Of a stretch of DNA of 64,000 nt, positions 48,600 to 61,759 are shown in pieces. The notes under the pieces are model-generated. The model saw only the letters and a list, made by a program, of their open reading frames with translations, did no database searches and was not told where the DNA came from. Every line of letters begins with the position of its first letter. Within the stretch, counting starts at the first letter, position 1. Source of the DNA: Sindora glabra (Eukaryota > Streptophyta > Magnoliopsida > Fabales > Fabaceae). The DNA lies in assembly GCA_020226215.1 (NCBI GenBank), contig CM035228.1, positions 68,731,989 through 68,795,988 on the forward strand, in the 5' to 3' direction. Both the position numbers and the translations under genes were made by a program.

Positions 48600-49612
48600 T
48601 CTCTAATTAACTTATGTTTTGTACAAAAAGATTTTTGTGGTGCATAACAATATGGTCCATACAATTTTTCAAAGGAAAAAGGAGAAAGAAAAATGGTTTT
48701 CAACATTCAAGGTATTTTATACAAAGATATTTAGATCACAAAAAAATGTTTTTATATACCTTTAAGTTTCAAAAACCTTCATTTAATAATGAAGAGTTAT
48801 TTTCTCTTATTAAGTAATGTTTAGAAACAATAAGTTATCACTTAATTTCAAAGAAAGAAATATGATTTTTGAAATTTTAAAAAGAATATGTTATCTCTAA
48901 AGTATTTTATAAACAAAATAACAACTCTTGATTTTCTGAGTTTTTCCTTTTAACCTAATTCTATTCTATTGTATTTATTTTTATAATTTAAACTTTTATT
49001 TTCAAAAGGAAAATTATTTCTTTTAAGGAATAAGCTCTTCAATAGTTTTCTTTGTAAAATATCTTTTTGTTTTCTTGAGAAGTTTCAAAAAAAGATATTC
49101 AAACAATTTCATAAATCAATTTTTAAAGAAAAGGTCCTCAATGTTTCTAGTGAATTAAATAAGATTCTAATGGATATGAGCCACTAAGTTACTTTTTATC
49201 AAAAGTAATTTTTTTTTGAAATTACATCTATTTATTAAGAAAAACTCTATTTATGATATCATTAATTATCTTCTACCAAAGGAAGTATTTTTTGAAATCT
49301 TATTTATCAAGGTTTTACAATGTTTGTTTTATGAATAAAAGTTTGGTAATGTGTATATACAAGTGTATATATAGTTATAAAAAATTAATGAAAATTCCAA
49401 AGTTAAGATTTCTATATCATAAGTTCTATAAAATGGTTTTATTTGAAAAAGGCTTATAAAGATATTTGACTGGTATTTCTATATCAATCGTGATGATCTA
49501 GGAATAAGATATGACATAAATTCTCCCTAATTAGTTATAAAAACATGGATCCTACTTACTTGTCTCTTAACAAGGTAATACAAGTCATCTATGTTCCTCT
49601 ATAGATAGAGAT
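48600..49612 (+). repeat. LTR-like AT-rich sequence, inverted relative of 51159-52140
   Basis: No gene is seen; the frames at 48614-48817 and 49253-49459 are low-complexity. Parts of this stretch resemble the reverse complement of 51159-52140. Examples are TATTCTATTGTATT within TCTGAGTTTTTCC (48935-48980) against the same run within TCTAAGTTTTTCT, and AAAGATATTTGAC--ATATCAAT (49460-49490) against AAAGATATCAATTTGAC--ATATCGGT. The two may be old LTRs of one family in opposite orientation. Confidence 0.35.
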
Positions 49613-51153
49613 TGTTACGTGTAAAATGGTTTATCAATTAGCGCAAGTGTACACTATCGTAAACAAGTAATAAAGTGATAAGTAAGTATCGTTCCCTCGA
49701 GGATTGTTTCACTAAGTACCAAAACTCATAATCCTAACACTATTTGGCAAATCGATTAGTTGGAAATGAAGTGAGTAAATAAAGATCTATGCAAAAAATA
49801 TTTAAAGTAAATATGAATGCAATTGGAGTAAAGATGAAGATGAATAAAAGACTTAGGGATCAGACTTCACTTAACAATTTCGGATCGAATCATCTATCTA
49901 CACTAATCCAATTTTAACTCCCTTAATTGATAGTCGAGTTTCCCTAAATTAATTACTAGCCTTTTCCAAGGTCAAGTAATTCTATAACTAATTGTCAATT
50001 CACTATATTCCTATGTTAATTAAAACAACTAATTATGCATTAGGATTTATGGAACTCATTAAGACTACATAAACCATATGAATATATTCCTATTTCATAT
50101 GTAATTTACGGTTTTAATTATAGGTTCCATACACATGTATCTCCTTCCGGTCTCAACACACATATTGAGTTCATTCAAAAAGTGGCCAATCAATTGAAAG
50201 CATTAAAATCAATAATTAAAACTCAATCTAGGAAATAAAATTGAAATTATTTTCAATAGATTAGAATTTAATCCGTTATTATCAAGTTACGTCATCACCC
50301 TAGGAAGATGAAAAATTAGAACATAATGAAATTAAAAACAAAATCAAAATAAAATAGAAACATTATCACATTCATGATACAAATATTATAATTATAAATG
50401 CATGAAAATAGAAATACTATCCATCCATGTAGGAGGAAAACCTAGCCTTCCATGTAGGAGGCATACAAGAACTAAAAATGCATGAACTAAACTACTATCT
50501 AAGATGCATGAATCAATGAATGCTTCAAATGATCTCTACTTCTACCTATTTATAGGTGAATAAATCAACTGCAAGTCATAAATCTTGACCATTAGCTACC
50601 AATCACATTCTTTAGCTACCACTCATGGTCTTTAACTACCCTTCTTGATTTTTGCAGCAACAATTCTTCTGAGATGTTGGTAATTTTTCACCATGATAAT
50701 GGCAGATTTACATCTTCCTATCAACATAGGAGTTGTAGAGCCGGATCTTAACTTTCAAATGCCGCAAAGAAATCCTAATTTTGACATTTCTATCCTAAGT
50801 TATGATCAGATTAGTAACCAAAGGTCAGATTCTGTCAGAACCACTATTTCATCTTCCAAGTAGAATTTGAGATCCTTAGATTCCGAACTGGGCTTTTATT
50901 TAAACACGAAGATTGTAGGGCTTTTTCTTAGCTTTGTAACCATATAAAGAACAACCCAATCCAACATCTAGAACTCCAGATATAGCATAAAACCTGAAAC
51001 AGGGTTAGAATGCAGCATTATCCAAAAGATTTGATTTCATTTCAAATTCAAGACTCATTCACAAAATGCAACTAAATTTATTAAATTAAACAAGATAACA
51101 TCCAAAAATGCATCATACAAGGAAAAATAAATATGTAAATATTTTACGTATCA
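49613..51153 (-). mobile_element. Solo LTR A with perfect 5-bp target duplication
   Basis: On the minus strand this 1541-bp LTR starts TGATACGTAAAATATTTACA and ends TTTACACGTAACA, giving TG...CA ends with short inverted termini. GAGAT lies on both sides (49608-49612 and 51154-51158), a perfect 5-bp target duplication. There is no internal region, so it is a solo LTR left by recombination. A TATA box is visible on the minus strand as CTATAAATAG (about 50551-50560). The late part has GGTACTTAGTGAAACAATCC, seen in Ty3/gypsy LTRs; the superfamily is inferred. Confidence 0.9.
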
Positions 51154-51158
51154 GAGAT

Positions 51159-53382
51159 CAGTAAAAATCTTGCTTGCCATTTAAAATGCTTTTTGTCATA
51201 ACTCAATTTTGGACAATTATGACCGATATAAAGATGTCAAATTGATATCTTTACAAACCTTTGTAAATTAAACTAATTTATAAAACTAATAATTTTTTAA
51301 CTATATGTATGATTCAAAAACACAAGGTTAAAAATTTCGCTAAAATTTTTTAAAAGCATTGTATATATATCATTAAATTAGAAAATAGCTTTGATAACTG
51401 ATGAAATTCAATCTTTTAAATACTTTAAAAATAGGTTTACAATAATTTCTTTGAAGTCTAAATTCAAAACAAAATAGAAGAAGTTTACTTTTCTAATGTA
51501 GAAATAGTTAAAATATAATGACTTTAGAAAAATCAAAATATAAAAGAAGTGATTTAAAAAAAATATCTTTTTATTAGAAAATAGTTGAAATCTCTTTAAC
51601 AAAACCTTAAATAGATATTTTTTTGAAAAATATTTTTAGAAAATGATGATTTATTAGATAAAATTTCAAAGGACACCATTTTTTAAAATAGTTTAAAATT
51701 AGGTTTATAAAAACTTGCATGAGATCCTCAAGGAACCAAAATGATAATTTTGAAAATAATTTTTTGAAAACTAAGTGATATACATATTTCAATAGTTCAA
51801 GCCATAAAATTAATACAATAGAATAAGACTAAGTTAGAAAAACTTAGAAATTAGATGATTCTACTCAAAAAATACCTTAAAGATATCATACTATTTTAAA
51901 ATAATCATACTTTATATATTTAAGGAAATATTTAAAAAATATATATGTTTACTTGATTTTGATGAAAACCTTTTTTTCTTGGAAAATACCATGGGATTTC
52001 CTCATTTTTGTTTCATAACAACCCTTCAGTAACATATAAAAGGAAACAAATGAAACATGTAGTAATATACACCATATATACAATCATATATGCATTGTTT
52101 ATACAAATAAGGCATTAGGCCTTACCATACCCTTTCTTGTCAAATAGCTATACTGATGTTGCAATAAGCCAATGAAAATATATACAAATAACAATAAATC
52201 CTAAAACTAACCTACATGATAATTATTGACCTAGCTATTCATTGAATCCTTAGAATAAATACTCACATCAAAACCATCATCCATAAATTGTAGGACATAG
52301 GTTGGAATATGTACTATAGATGATATTGGTGTAAAGGCTAGGCATAATAGGGTCATTGATGATGTAGGTGATGTTAGTGTTGGAAAAATAGATATTGGAG
52401 CTAATAGAGCAAGTGGGGTAGCTGAAAAAGCTAGAGGTATGTCGACAAGTCAAGAACCAATACTTTGAGGTCAAGGGGAATGCCATCATCAACATGTAAA
52501 AGGACTTTAACAACTCCCCAATTATAAATAGGGACATCAAGAGATGAGACATTTGTAGCCCACTAGAAACCTCCCTTAATGGAGTGTTACTATCACAACC
52601 TATTTTACAACTATTATAACTAGTGTAAAGCTACCTAATTAGTATTAGTATACTAAATAAATATCTTTAGCCTTTATTATCTTCTGATCTTTTTATTAAA
52701 TTAATATTATTAGAGGACACCAATATCAAAATATAAATTATATACATTAATAATATACATTAAAAGTTCTAAAGTTTAATACATATATATATACATATAC
52801 ATATCCAAAATTTGTTCATACAAAAATATAATTTACATAATACATCAAATAATACAAACTTTCAATTGAATCTATTAGGATTCCATTCTTATGAATCTAT
52901 CTCTATGGAGGAAGAAAGAACATTATTATTAACAGAGCTTTTAAGTCAGGTTACTCAATAAAAGGATATATTATAATAGGATTAGATTTTAAGTTTATTT
53001 TTCTAAGTATTACTTTGTAATTAACTTTTACTTTTACAAATGTAGACTGTACTCTATATTAGAATAACAACTCATGGGTACCATGGAGAGACTAGAAGAT
53101 CCCTATATAAGCATCAATTTGCACCACCTAATCTAAGATTAGTACTTGTAATTTGAATTCAACAAAAAAGCAAGTATAAAATATATCCAGTAAATGGCTA
53201 CTTATTACTTTATTTGAAAGGTTTTCCACCATAAAATGTTAGTTTATTTATGTGTAATTACTATTAAGTGTCTTATAAAGGAATTTTCATATGTATATCA
53301 TCTACATATTTTATTATAGAAAATAGCAATGATAGGTATACAAGTTCTATCTTATATCTTTAGTCTAACCTTATCTCCTCTA
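51159..53382. other. AT-rich repeat-derived sequence, no gene seen
   Basis: 51159-52140 is LTR-like and related in inverted orientation to 48600-49612. The 91-codon minus-strand frame at 52277-52552 has no family signature. At 53100-53160 a CCTATATAAGC box followed by a short T-rich leader looks like a decayed LTR promoter. Nothing else is recognised. Confidence 0.4.
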
Positions 53383-53580
53383 CCCTAAGCATAAAACCAC
53401 TAACATTTTCCTTCCACTATTAACCATGCCTCTCCTTCTCTATAAAGGATGATGAGTAATATATTTACACATTTTCCCTCCACTAACACCCTAAGCATAA
53501 AGCCATTAATATTTTTCCTCCACTACTAACCATGCCTCTCCTTCTCTATAAAGGATGATGAGTAAAATATTTACACATTT
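53383..53580. repeat. Tandem duplication spanning a solo LTR insertion junction
   Basis: A segment starting CCCTAAGCATAAA is present at 53383 and again at 53489, a period of 106 bases, with about 95 bases clearly matching. Both copies contain CATGCCTCTCCTTCTCTATA, then AAGGA (the target-site copy), then TGATGAGTAA-ATATTTACAC, the first bases of solo LTR B. The duplication therefore includes the insertion junction and must post-date the insertion. Confidence 0.9.
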
Positions 53581-55094
53581 ATTTTCCTTTATATGATGCA
53601 TTTTAGGATATTATATAAGCTTAATTTGATAAATTTGGTTGCATTTTATGAATAGGTTATGATTTTGAAAAGAAATTAGATTTTTTTAATACTGCAAGAT
53701 TTCAACCCTATTTCATGTTTTGAAACATATCTAGAGCTCTAAATATCAAATTAGGTCATTCTTTATATGGAAACAATGCAAGATTTCAACCTTATTTCAT
53801 GTTTCAGTTAAAGCCCAAGTCTATCTTTAAGAAACTCAATTTTTGCTTAGAAGCTGAAGTAGTGGTTCTATCCAAATCCAACCTTTGCCCATTAATTTAA
53901 TTATAACTAGAGTTACAGATATCAAAATTGATACTTCTTGAGCACATTTTAAAGTCAAGATCTAACTTTACAACTTTTATGTTGGCAAAAAGAATGAGAA
54001 TCCACCATTTTGATTGATAAAAGATGGCAACAATGCAAAAGTATGGTTGCTATAAGATCAAGATTAGTGGTTAGTAATCAAGATTAGTGGCTTGGCACGT
54101 CGAAATCTTTGCACCTATTCATCTATAAATAGAAAGAAGTAGAAAATACAAGGCGATAGTAATTTTAGAGAGCACCTAGAGTTTGGTTTTATGCATTTTT
54201 AGTTCTTCTTACATGTCTCTACAATGGAAGGCTAAGTAGTCCTCCTATATGGATGGTTTAGGTTACCATCTATATGGATGGCTAAATTTTTCATTCTCAT
54301 GCATTTGTAGCTATATCTTTATATTTTGATCATGAATAAATAAGTTTCATGTTATGTTTATGATGTTTTCATTTTATTTTGAGTTTGTTTTTAATTCCAT
54401 TATGAACTAAATCTTCATTTTCCTAGGGTGATGTCGTAAATTAATAATAATGGATTAAATTCTAGCTTATTGAATTTAATTTCAATTTTTTCTCCATGAT
54501 TGAGTTTTAAGTATTGTTCTTAATACTTTCAATTGATTGGCCACCTTTTGAATGATTTCAATATATATGTTAAGATTGGAAGGATGTGTGTGGATCCTAT
54601 AATTAGAACCATAAATTGCAAATGAAATAGGAATATATTTATATGGTTTATGTAGTCTGATCAGTTCCATAAATTGTACTGCATTATTATTTATTTTAAT
54701 TCAAATAGGAATATAGTGAGTTAACAACTGATGATAGAATTACTTAACCTTGAAAAAGGTTAGTAATTCATTTAAAGAAACTCAATTATTAATTAAGAAA
54801 ATTAAAATTAGATTAGATTAGATAAATGATTCAATCTAAAATTGTTAAGTAAACTCTAATCCCTAGAGTATTATTCATATTTGCTTTTATTCTAATTGCA
54901 TTCATTACTTTGCATAAATTTTTATTTAGTTACTTCAATTCTTAACTAATCAATTTGTTAAATAGTGTTAAGATTATAAATTTTGGTACTTAGTGAAACA
55001 ATTCTCATGAGAATGATACTCTACTTATCACTTTATGACTTATTTATGATAGTGTACACTTGCATTAAATTAACAAACCATTTCACACATAACA
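53556..55094 (+). mobile_element. Solo LTR B with perfect 5-bp target duplication
   Basis: This 1539-bp plus-strand LTR starts TGATGAGTAAAATATTTACA and ends TTTCACACATAACA. AAGGA flanks both ends (53551-53555 and 55095-55099). It matches solo LTR A along its whole length, including the TATA box CTATAAATAG (54122-54131), the CTAGGGTGATG stretch, and the GGTACTTAGTGAAACAATTC end. It lies in the opposite orientation to A. It has clearly diverged from A, so the two arose from separate insertions of one family. Confidence 0.9.
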
Positions 55095-55887
55095 AAGGAT
55101 GTTATATCTCCCCCTCAAAATTCATAATAAATAGTAATAGGATGGTAAAACATCAATCATTAAATTTTTTTTCCAATAGGCATGGCCAAATACCAACCAT
55201 GTCATAAATGTCATATGTAATTTGTCATTCTCTCATATTCATCATCTTTTTTTAAAGCATTAATATTAAGATTAGTTTTTACCATCCTATCAAGAATAAT
55301 ATTTCTTAGCCATGTGAATCGCTTCTTAAGTTTTTGCCAATATTTACAATATTTTTTACAAGTTTTACTAACATTCTACTTGTTAGAAATTAGAAAAACA
55401 TATTATTGTTTGGAGTCCTAGATGCTCCAAAACAATTTTACAATTTAACAAAATTTTGTCTCATATTCCTAATGCATAATTAAGCATGAAACATTATTTG
55501 ATTAACAAGTTTTGTACCCTTGGGTTGCTATTCACTTAGTAACAAAACAAGGCTTCTAGAACATCATAACATATGAAACACCTACAATTCAAGTCACTTT
55601 TCATCATCCAAATGGAAACTAATTGCTTCCAAATTTTGATAGTATATTATTAACATATTAAATAAGGAATAACTTAATTGTTATACAATAAATTTCATAG
55701 CTTCGCTAATGTACAAAAGACATAAACCTAAAGCGACCAAATTTAGATAGTACTAGAGCTGTAAAAACACAACTATCATTTGGGCAAACAAATCAATTTC
55801 ATTTACCACCAAATTTTGACATAAACTTACTAACATCCTAGATATCAAATTTAAAATTTTTTATAATTTTTCTCAATTATTTGATAC

Positions 55888-56327
55888 TTCAAATAATTTC
55901 AAATTTGAGATATAATAGAATAGGGTACTAGAATCGATAGATTTAAGTATTTCATTTATAACTTAATTTTTCATGTATCTAAAAATTTTTAAAAATTCCT
56001 AATTTCTTCTACAATTATCCTAACACTATTTATAATCTTAAAATGCTAAGGATTGAAATTTTAAAAATTTGTAGCCCTTATATATTAGGTAATCAAAACC
56101 CTAACAGTTCAAATAATTTCAAATTTGAGATCTAATATAATAGGGTTCTAGAATTAGTAGATTTAAGTATTTTATTTATAACTTAGTTTTTCATATATCT
56201 AAAAATTTTCAAAAATTTCCAATTTCTTCTACAATTATCCTAACACTATTTATAATCTTAAAATACTAAGGATTGAAATTTTAAAAATTTCAAGCCCATA
56301 TATATATTAGGTAACCAAAACCCTTGT
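55888..56327. repeat. Tandem duplication, 2 x 220 bp, in the gypsy LTR
   Basis: Two adjacent copies (55888-56107 and 56108-56327) share TTCAAATAATTTCAAATTTG, then ATTTAAGTATTT-ATTTATA, CTACAATTATCCTAACACTA, and GGATTGAAATTTTAAAAATT. A modest number of substitutions separates them. Confidence 0.9.
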
Positions 56328-57319
56328 TCACTATTACTTAGGAGAGTTATTTTTGTTCCAACTAATTTTGTTATATTCATCTTTCCTAAATAAATTTTAT
56401 GAATCCTTTTTCTATCATTCTCAATATTACTATACCAAGACCATGCCATCTTATTATTATTTTGAAGGCTTGAAAAATAGAGCCACACTCTATCACATTA
56501 CAAGTGATATTTAAGGAAACATGGTAGAAAAACATCATCATCTTGTGTAAGATAACCTTAAAATAAGGAAGAATTGCCATTCATCTTTTAAGATTTGATG
56601 AAAGGTTGAATTCTTCCTAGACCTCTCTTTTTATTCACGGTTTGAAGCTTGCCAAAGAAGTAACATTTTTGCTTCAAAATGGCCTAATCCCCTATATATA
56701 GCCATAAACCCTAATTTAAAAATATCTTTAATTTTCTTATTATTATGCATCGGTTTTTGAAGAAAATATTAAACAAGTGGTTAGCTATTTTAAGCATTCA
56801 AATGCCCTTATTTGTTCAACAAATTTACCCTAAAAAATTAATAAAAATAAGTCGCTTAAAAAATAATGAGATTTTTTATAAATTAGCCCTAATTTTTCTT
56901 TTATTACATTTTCACCCTAATTTTTTTAAACATTTTTTTGCCTTGCTTTAGGCTTTCATTTTCTAAATTCTCACACACATTTTAACTTTAAAATTTGATT
57001 TAAATTAACCCAAAAGTTTTTAATTTAATCTATTTAATTTCTTACTTTTTGGCTTACTCGAGTTTTAGAATTTCAATAAATTCTGAAGTGAATTTTTCTA
57101 AACTTATTTTTAAGCTTTTAATTGAATTTTGATGCCTAATAAAATTTTCATAAAAATTTTAATTAGTCTCACTTCTAAATTACTTTTAAATTTTTCTCAA
57201 ATTTTGCTTAATTTCCTTGTCGAGTTTTCTAATTTGGGTATTTTTTTAATAAAATTCCTATTTGAAATTTATACTTTACTTAGGATATTTTCTGAAGAAA
57301 ACTCCTATAAGGTATTACA
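55900..57319 (-). repeat. 3' LTR of the gypsy element, lower edge uncertain
   Basis: On the minus strand a purine tract (GAAAGGGGAGAACT) precedes TGTAATACCTTATAGG at 57319, a typical chromovirus LTR start. A TATA-like CTATATATAGG lies near 56692-56702. The LTR includes the 2 x 220-bp duplication. Its end is not resolved. Confidence 0.55.
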
Positions 57320-57324
57320 AGTTC

Positions 57325-58720
57325 TCCCCTTTCAAGAAAATTCATCCTTGAGTTTCCAAGAAATTACATAATAATGTATATAATTGTTAACAAATTATGT
57401 AATAGTTTTGGATAAAGAACTTACTAAATAAGTTTGGGTATTTTTCTTTTATATGCTTCTCTAATTCCTATGTCACCTCTTGACCTCGATGTTTTTCCCA
57501 TATTACTTTTGCTATGGAAATTTCCTTAGATCATAATTTCCTTATTTGTTGACCAACGATTTGTATAGGTTGTTCTTCATATACTATTTTTTATCTAATT
57601 CTACCGATATTTTTTCAACACATGAGATTTATTCAGAATATATTTCTTTAACATAGATACAACAAAAATTGAATGCATCGCCTTTATGTCTTCCAATAGT
57701 TCTATTTTATAAGCATCTTTTCCAATTCATTTGCCAATTCTATAAGGATCCATATATTTAGGTGTTAATTTTCCCTTTTTACTAAATCTCATTACCTCTT
57801 TCATAGGATTAACTTTGAAAAATACTTGATCACTTTCTTGAAAATCTAATGCTCTACGTATATTCTCAACATAAGATTTATGTTAACTTTGAGTTGCCTG
57901 TAATTTTTTTTTATTATTTGAACTTTATTAATAGCATCTTCAACAAGATTAGGATCGATTATTTTAACTTCTCTTGGTTCAAATCACCCAATAGGAAACT
58001 TGCACTTCCTTCCATACAATGCTTCAAATAAAGCCTTTTGTATACTGGTATGGCAATTATTATTATAAGCAGATTTCATTAGTGGCAGATACTTATCCCA
58101 ATTTCCTTCAAATTCAATTACATAAGCTCTAGGCATGTTTTCTAGTATTTGAATTATTCTTTCTGATTGCCTATTAGTTTAAGGATGGAATGCTATACTA
58201 AATCGCAATAGCATTTCTTGTAATGATTATCAAAATTAGGATATGAATTATGATCCTTAATCTATAATAATTGTAAGTGGCACACCATGCAATGGAATAA
58301 TCGTATCTATGTAGAGCTAAGTGTATTGTGATGCAGTATACATTATCTTCACAGTATGAAATGCACAAGCTTTCTCAAATGGTCCATGATCACCTAAATG
58401 GATTCATATCCCTAGCTGGATCATGGTAATCTAGTTATAAAATCCATTGTAATGCTCTCCCACTTCTATTGAGGAATATAAATATTTTGATAAAGACCTA
58501 CCAAACATTGATGCTCTACTTTCACCTATTAACAAGTCAAATATTTGATTATGTAGTATCATACATATTTCTTCATTCCATCCGACCAATATTAATTTTT
58601 TAAGTTATGATACATTATTATTACACTAAAATGCATTGTATAAGATGGCTCATGAGCCTTTCTTAATACTTCCTACCTTAAAGTTGTAGGCACCCATAAT
58701 TGATTTCTATTTCTTATTAT
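57325..58720 (-). pseudogene. Gypsy integrase remnant
   Basis: Minus-strand fragments include the integrase C-terminal motif FFKVNPMKEVMRFSKKGKLTP (about 57830-57770), then a K-VHSIFHVSML-like end. Upstream are catalytic-core pieces equivalent to the conserved MDFI--LP and VIVDRLTKSAHF runs (about 58450-58360). Many stops are present. Integrase inserts the retrotransposon cDNA; this one is inactive. Confidence 0.65.
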
Positions 58721-60130
58721 TCCCTCTTAATTTATTGTTAAATTAGTCTCCACTATATTTCTAGTTTTGTTCTTTAATTGTTCATACTGAGAATATTCTT
58801 TCTAAGCTGCTTAATTTGATCTACTATAGTAGAATGTAATGTTATATGAGTTAATTCCACACTTCTATCTCCTTCTTGCTTCGTCCTTTTGTTATTAGGA
58901 GCTTTTCAACTTAAGGCATCAGCAACTAAATTAACTTTGCGTGGATGATAATGAATAGAACAGTCATAATCTTTTATAAACTCCATCCACCTCATTTGTC
59001 TCATATTAAGCTCCTTCTATTCAAAAATATATTTGACACCCTTATGATCTGTATAAATTTCATAAATAATGCCATACAAATACTATCTCCATATTTTTAA
59101 AGCAAATGCTATAGCCATCATTTTCCAAATCGTGAGTGGGATAATTTATCTCATATTTCTTCAATTGATGAGATTCGTAGGTCATTACCCTTTTTTGCTG
59201 CATTAATATACATCTCAATCCCACTCTGGATGCATCACAATACATTATATATCCTTCTTCACTATTAGGTAATGCCAACACTACTCCTTTCACAATCATC
59301 ATCCCATATAAATTTAACTCTTTTACGAGTCATTCTAGTTAAAGGTGAGGCTATCTTCAAAAAATTCTTTACAAATGTTCTATACATCTAGCTAATCTAA
59401 GAAAGTTGCATATTTTTGTTACTGAGGAAGGTTACATCCATTTGAGCATAACTTCAATCTTTTGAGGATTTACTTGTATTCTTTTCTATGACATTATCCA
59501 AAATTCACATTTTAAGAATTTAGCATATAGCTTCTACTCTCGTAGTGTTTTCAATGTGATTTTCAAATGTTAGGTATGTTCTTCTTCACTCTTAGAATGT
59601 ACTAAAATATCATCAATAAACATAATAATGAATTTATACAAGAAAAATTTAAAAACACGATTCATCAGGTCCGTAAATGCTACAAGAGCATTAATTAATC
59701 TAAATAATATAACTGAAAACTCATAATGACCATAATGATTTCAAAATGCTATTTTCTAAATATCTTCTTTTCGAATCTTCAACTGGTGATAGGTAGATCA
59801 CAAGTCAATCTTCAAAAAGTACTGAGAACCTTGCAATTAATCAAACAAATTATTTATCCTTAGTAAAGCATATTTATTCTTAACAGTAACTTTCTTTATC
59901 TACTAATAATTAATACACAATTACAATGATCCACCCTTCTTTTTCACAAATAACATTGGTGCTCCCTAGGGTGATGTATTGGGTTATATAAAAACCTTAT
60001 CTAACAAATCTTGCAATTGCTCCTTTGATTTTTTTAATTCCACTAGTGCTATTCTATAAGGAGCAATGGATATTAGGTCTATTCCAAGGATGATTTCAAT
60101 CGTAAATTTAATCTCCTAACCTAGTGGTAA
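58720..60130 (-). pseudogene. Gypsy reverse transcriptase and RNase H remnant
   Basis: The frame at 59060-59302 shows the RNase H start: YIMYCDASRVGLRCILMQQ, then YESHQLKKYEINYPTHDLE, matching the gypsy CDAS and NYPTHDLE motifs. The reverse transcriptase lies at about 60000-59330, with a catalytic box region near 59620 (FIMFIDDILVHS-like on the minus strand). Stops and shifts break it. Its position between protease and integrase is correct for Ty3/gypsy. Confidence 0.7.
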
Positions 60131-60257
60131 TCCAAGTAAATCATTTAAAAAAAATAATTAGGAACTTTTTTACTACAGTAACTTGGTCCACTATTACTTT
60201 TTCTTTTTCAACTCCTTTTACTGAAGTTATCAATACGACACATCCTTTATTCACTAA

Positions 60258-60446
60258 CTACCTAACTTTTATACATGATATAAAAGTAGGCACTCTTGCC
60301 TTCTTTTCACCTTGAAAGATTTGCACTTTGCCCTTTTTTGGTTGATAGACGATTTTTTTATAATAACTAACCACATAGGTATAGTACTTTGATAAATAAT
60401 CCATCCCGAGAATTATATCATAATCTATCATTTCTAACACAATCAA
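60258..60446 (-). pseudogene. Gypsy protease remnant
   Basis: The minus-strand frame contains MIDYDIILGMDYLSKY, equivalent to the DFDVILGMDWL motif that ends the aspartic protease domain of plant chromoviruses. The upstream catalytic triplet region is decayed. Confidence 0.65.
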
Positions 60447-60839
60447 ATTGATCGAAGTTAGATAATTATCTATCTAAATTGCACACTTATTGATGCTATG
60501 GTTGTTAGCATTATTTCACCTACTAGTGCATTTACTACTAAAGATTCATCAAACTCATCTAATGGTTTCAAAGGTTTTGTTGCTAAGTTTTTAAATATGA
60601 ATGAAACTGGGATCAAATAATAATTTAATGAGAAAGGTTTTTGACTAATATCATACCTGTCACAATTGTATTAAAGGCTTGGGCTTCTGAATGCATCATG
60701 GCATATACTTAAACAGTGTTCCAACTAGCTACTTCCCTATATTTTTCTTTCCTGATGCTATTGATGTTCTTACTGGGGTTTTTATTCTAAGTAGGTCATA
60801 TGTTAGAGGTCATGACATTGCTTCCTTATTAAGAAATTA

Positions 60840-61750
60840 GGCATTCAAATGCTTGATGCCTTATCTGTCCACATCTAAAGCAAGATCCACACCATTCAAA
60901 GTAAATAAAGTTGCATTGTGGGCATCGAGAGGGTCTATTGGGTAGTGAGAGAAATGGATAAGCTTGATTGAAGACATTAAAGCTGCTTCCAAATCTATTG
61001 TCAGAACTTCTCCTTAAATGTCTTCTTAATGAGTTTTGTTTCTAACTTACTCAATCCTAATTAACAAATTTTGTGTAGTTGCCTTTTTTTGAGTGTCTCT
61101 ATTGCTCATTCCCTAAAATTTTAACTTTCTTTTTCCTTCCAAACTCACTTCTTAGTTTTGTCTCTCTTTAACATGTAGCTTTACTTTGATCGCTTGATCT
61201 GGGGCTTACTTATACGTTGTATTGTTAGAAACATCTACTCAATCATAGAAATAGTCTAGAAGATTATGCACAAATCTACGTACCTTTGCTTTCTCAGTAG
61301 GCACCAAATGTTCTACATATTGGGATAACCAAGTGAATTTGGTATCATATTATGCCATTATCATGGATTCCTGAGTTAATCTTTTGAATTCATGAGCCTT
61401 GACTTCATAAATGCTTATGAGTAAAAATATATCCATAGACTCCATTTGAAATTATAGCTAAGTAACAGTTTTCACAAACAATAATTATAAGTTTGATGTA
61501 TTGGACATACCAAAAATAAGCAACATCCTTTAGTTGATAGCTCATTAATTCCACCATTATATTCTTATTATATCTTATCAATCTACAAGCTCTCTCTATC
61601 TAGTATATGAATTGATAAAGGTCCATTGTAGGATCCATACTATCATATTTTAGGAGTTTTAATTTCTAAAATTCATGTATCACTTGTAATCTTTCCTTTC
61701 GAGGCAAATGGGGAATTTGTTATCTAAATGTTGATGATATTAAGGTGGAA
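60840..61750 (-). pseudogene. Gypsy gag remnant with CCHC knuckle
   Basis: On the minus strand a zinc knuckle C-F-R-C-G-Q-I-R-H-Q-A-F-E-C lies at about 60890-60845 with the C-X2-C-X4-H-X4-C spacing kept. Upstream, gag fragments occur at 61660-61300 (a LYQFIYQIERACRLIRYN-like run). All frames carry stops. The match fades at about 61750. Confidence 0.6.
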
Positions 61751-61759
61751 CAAAAAGGT

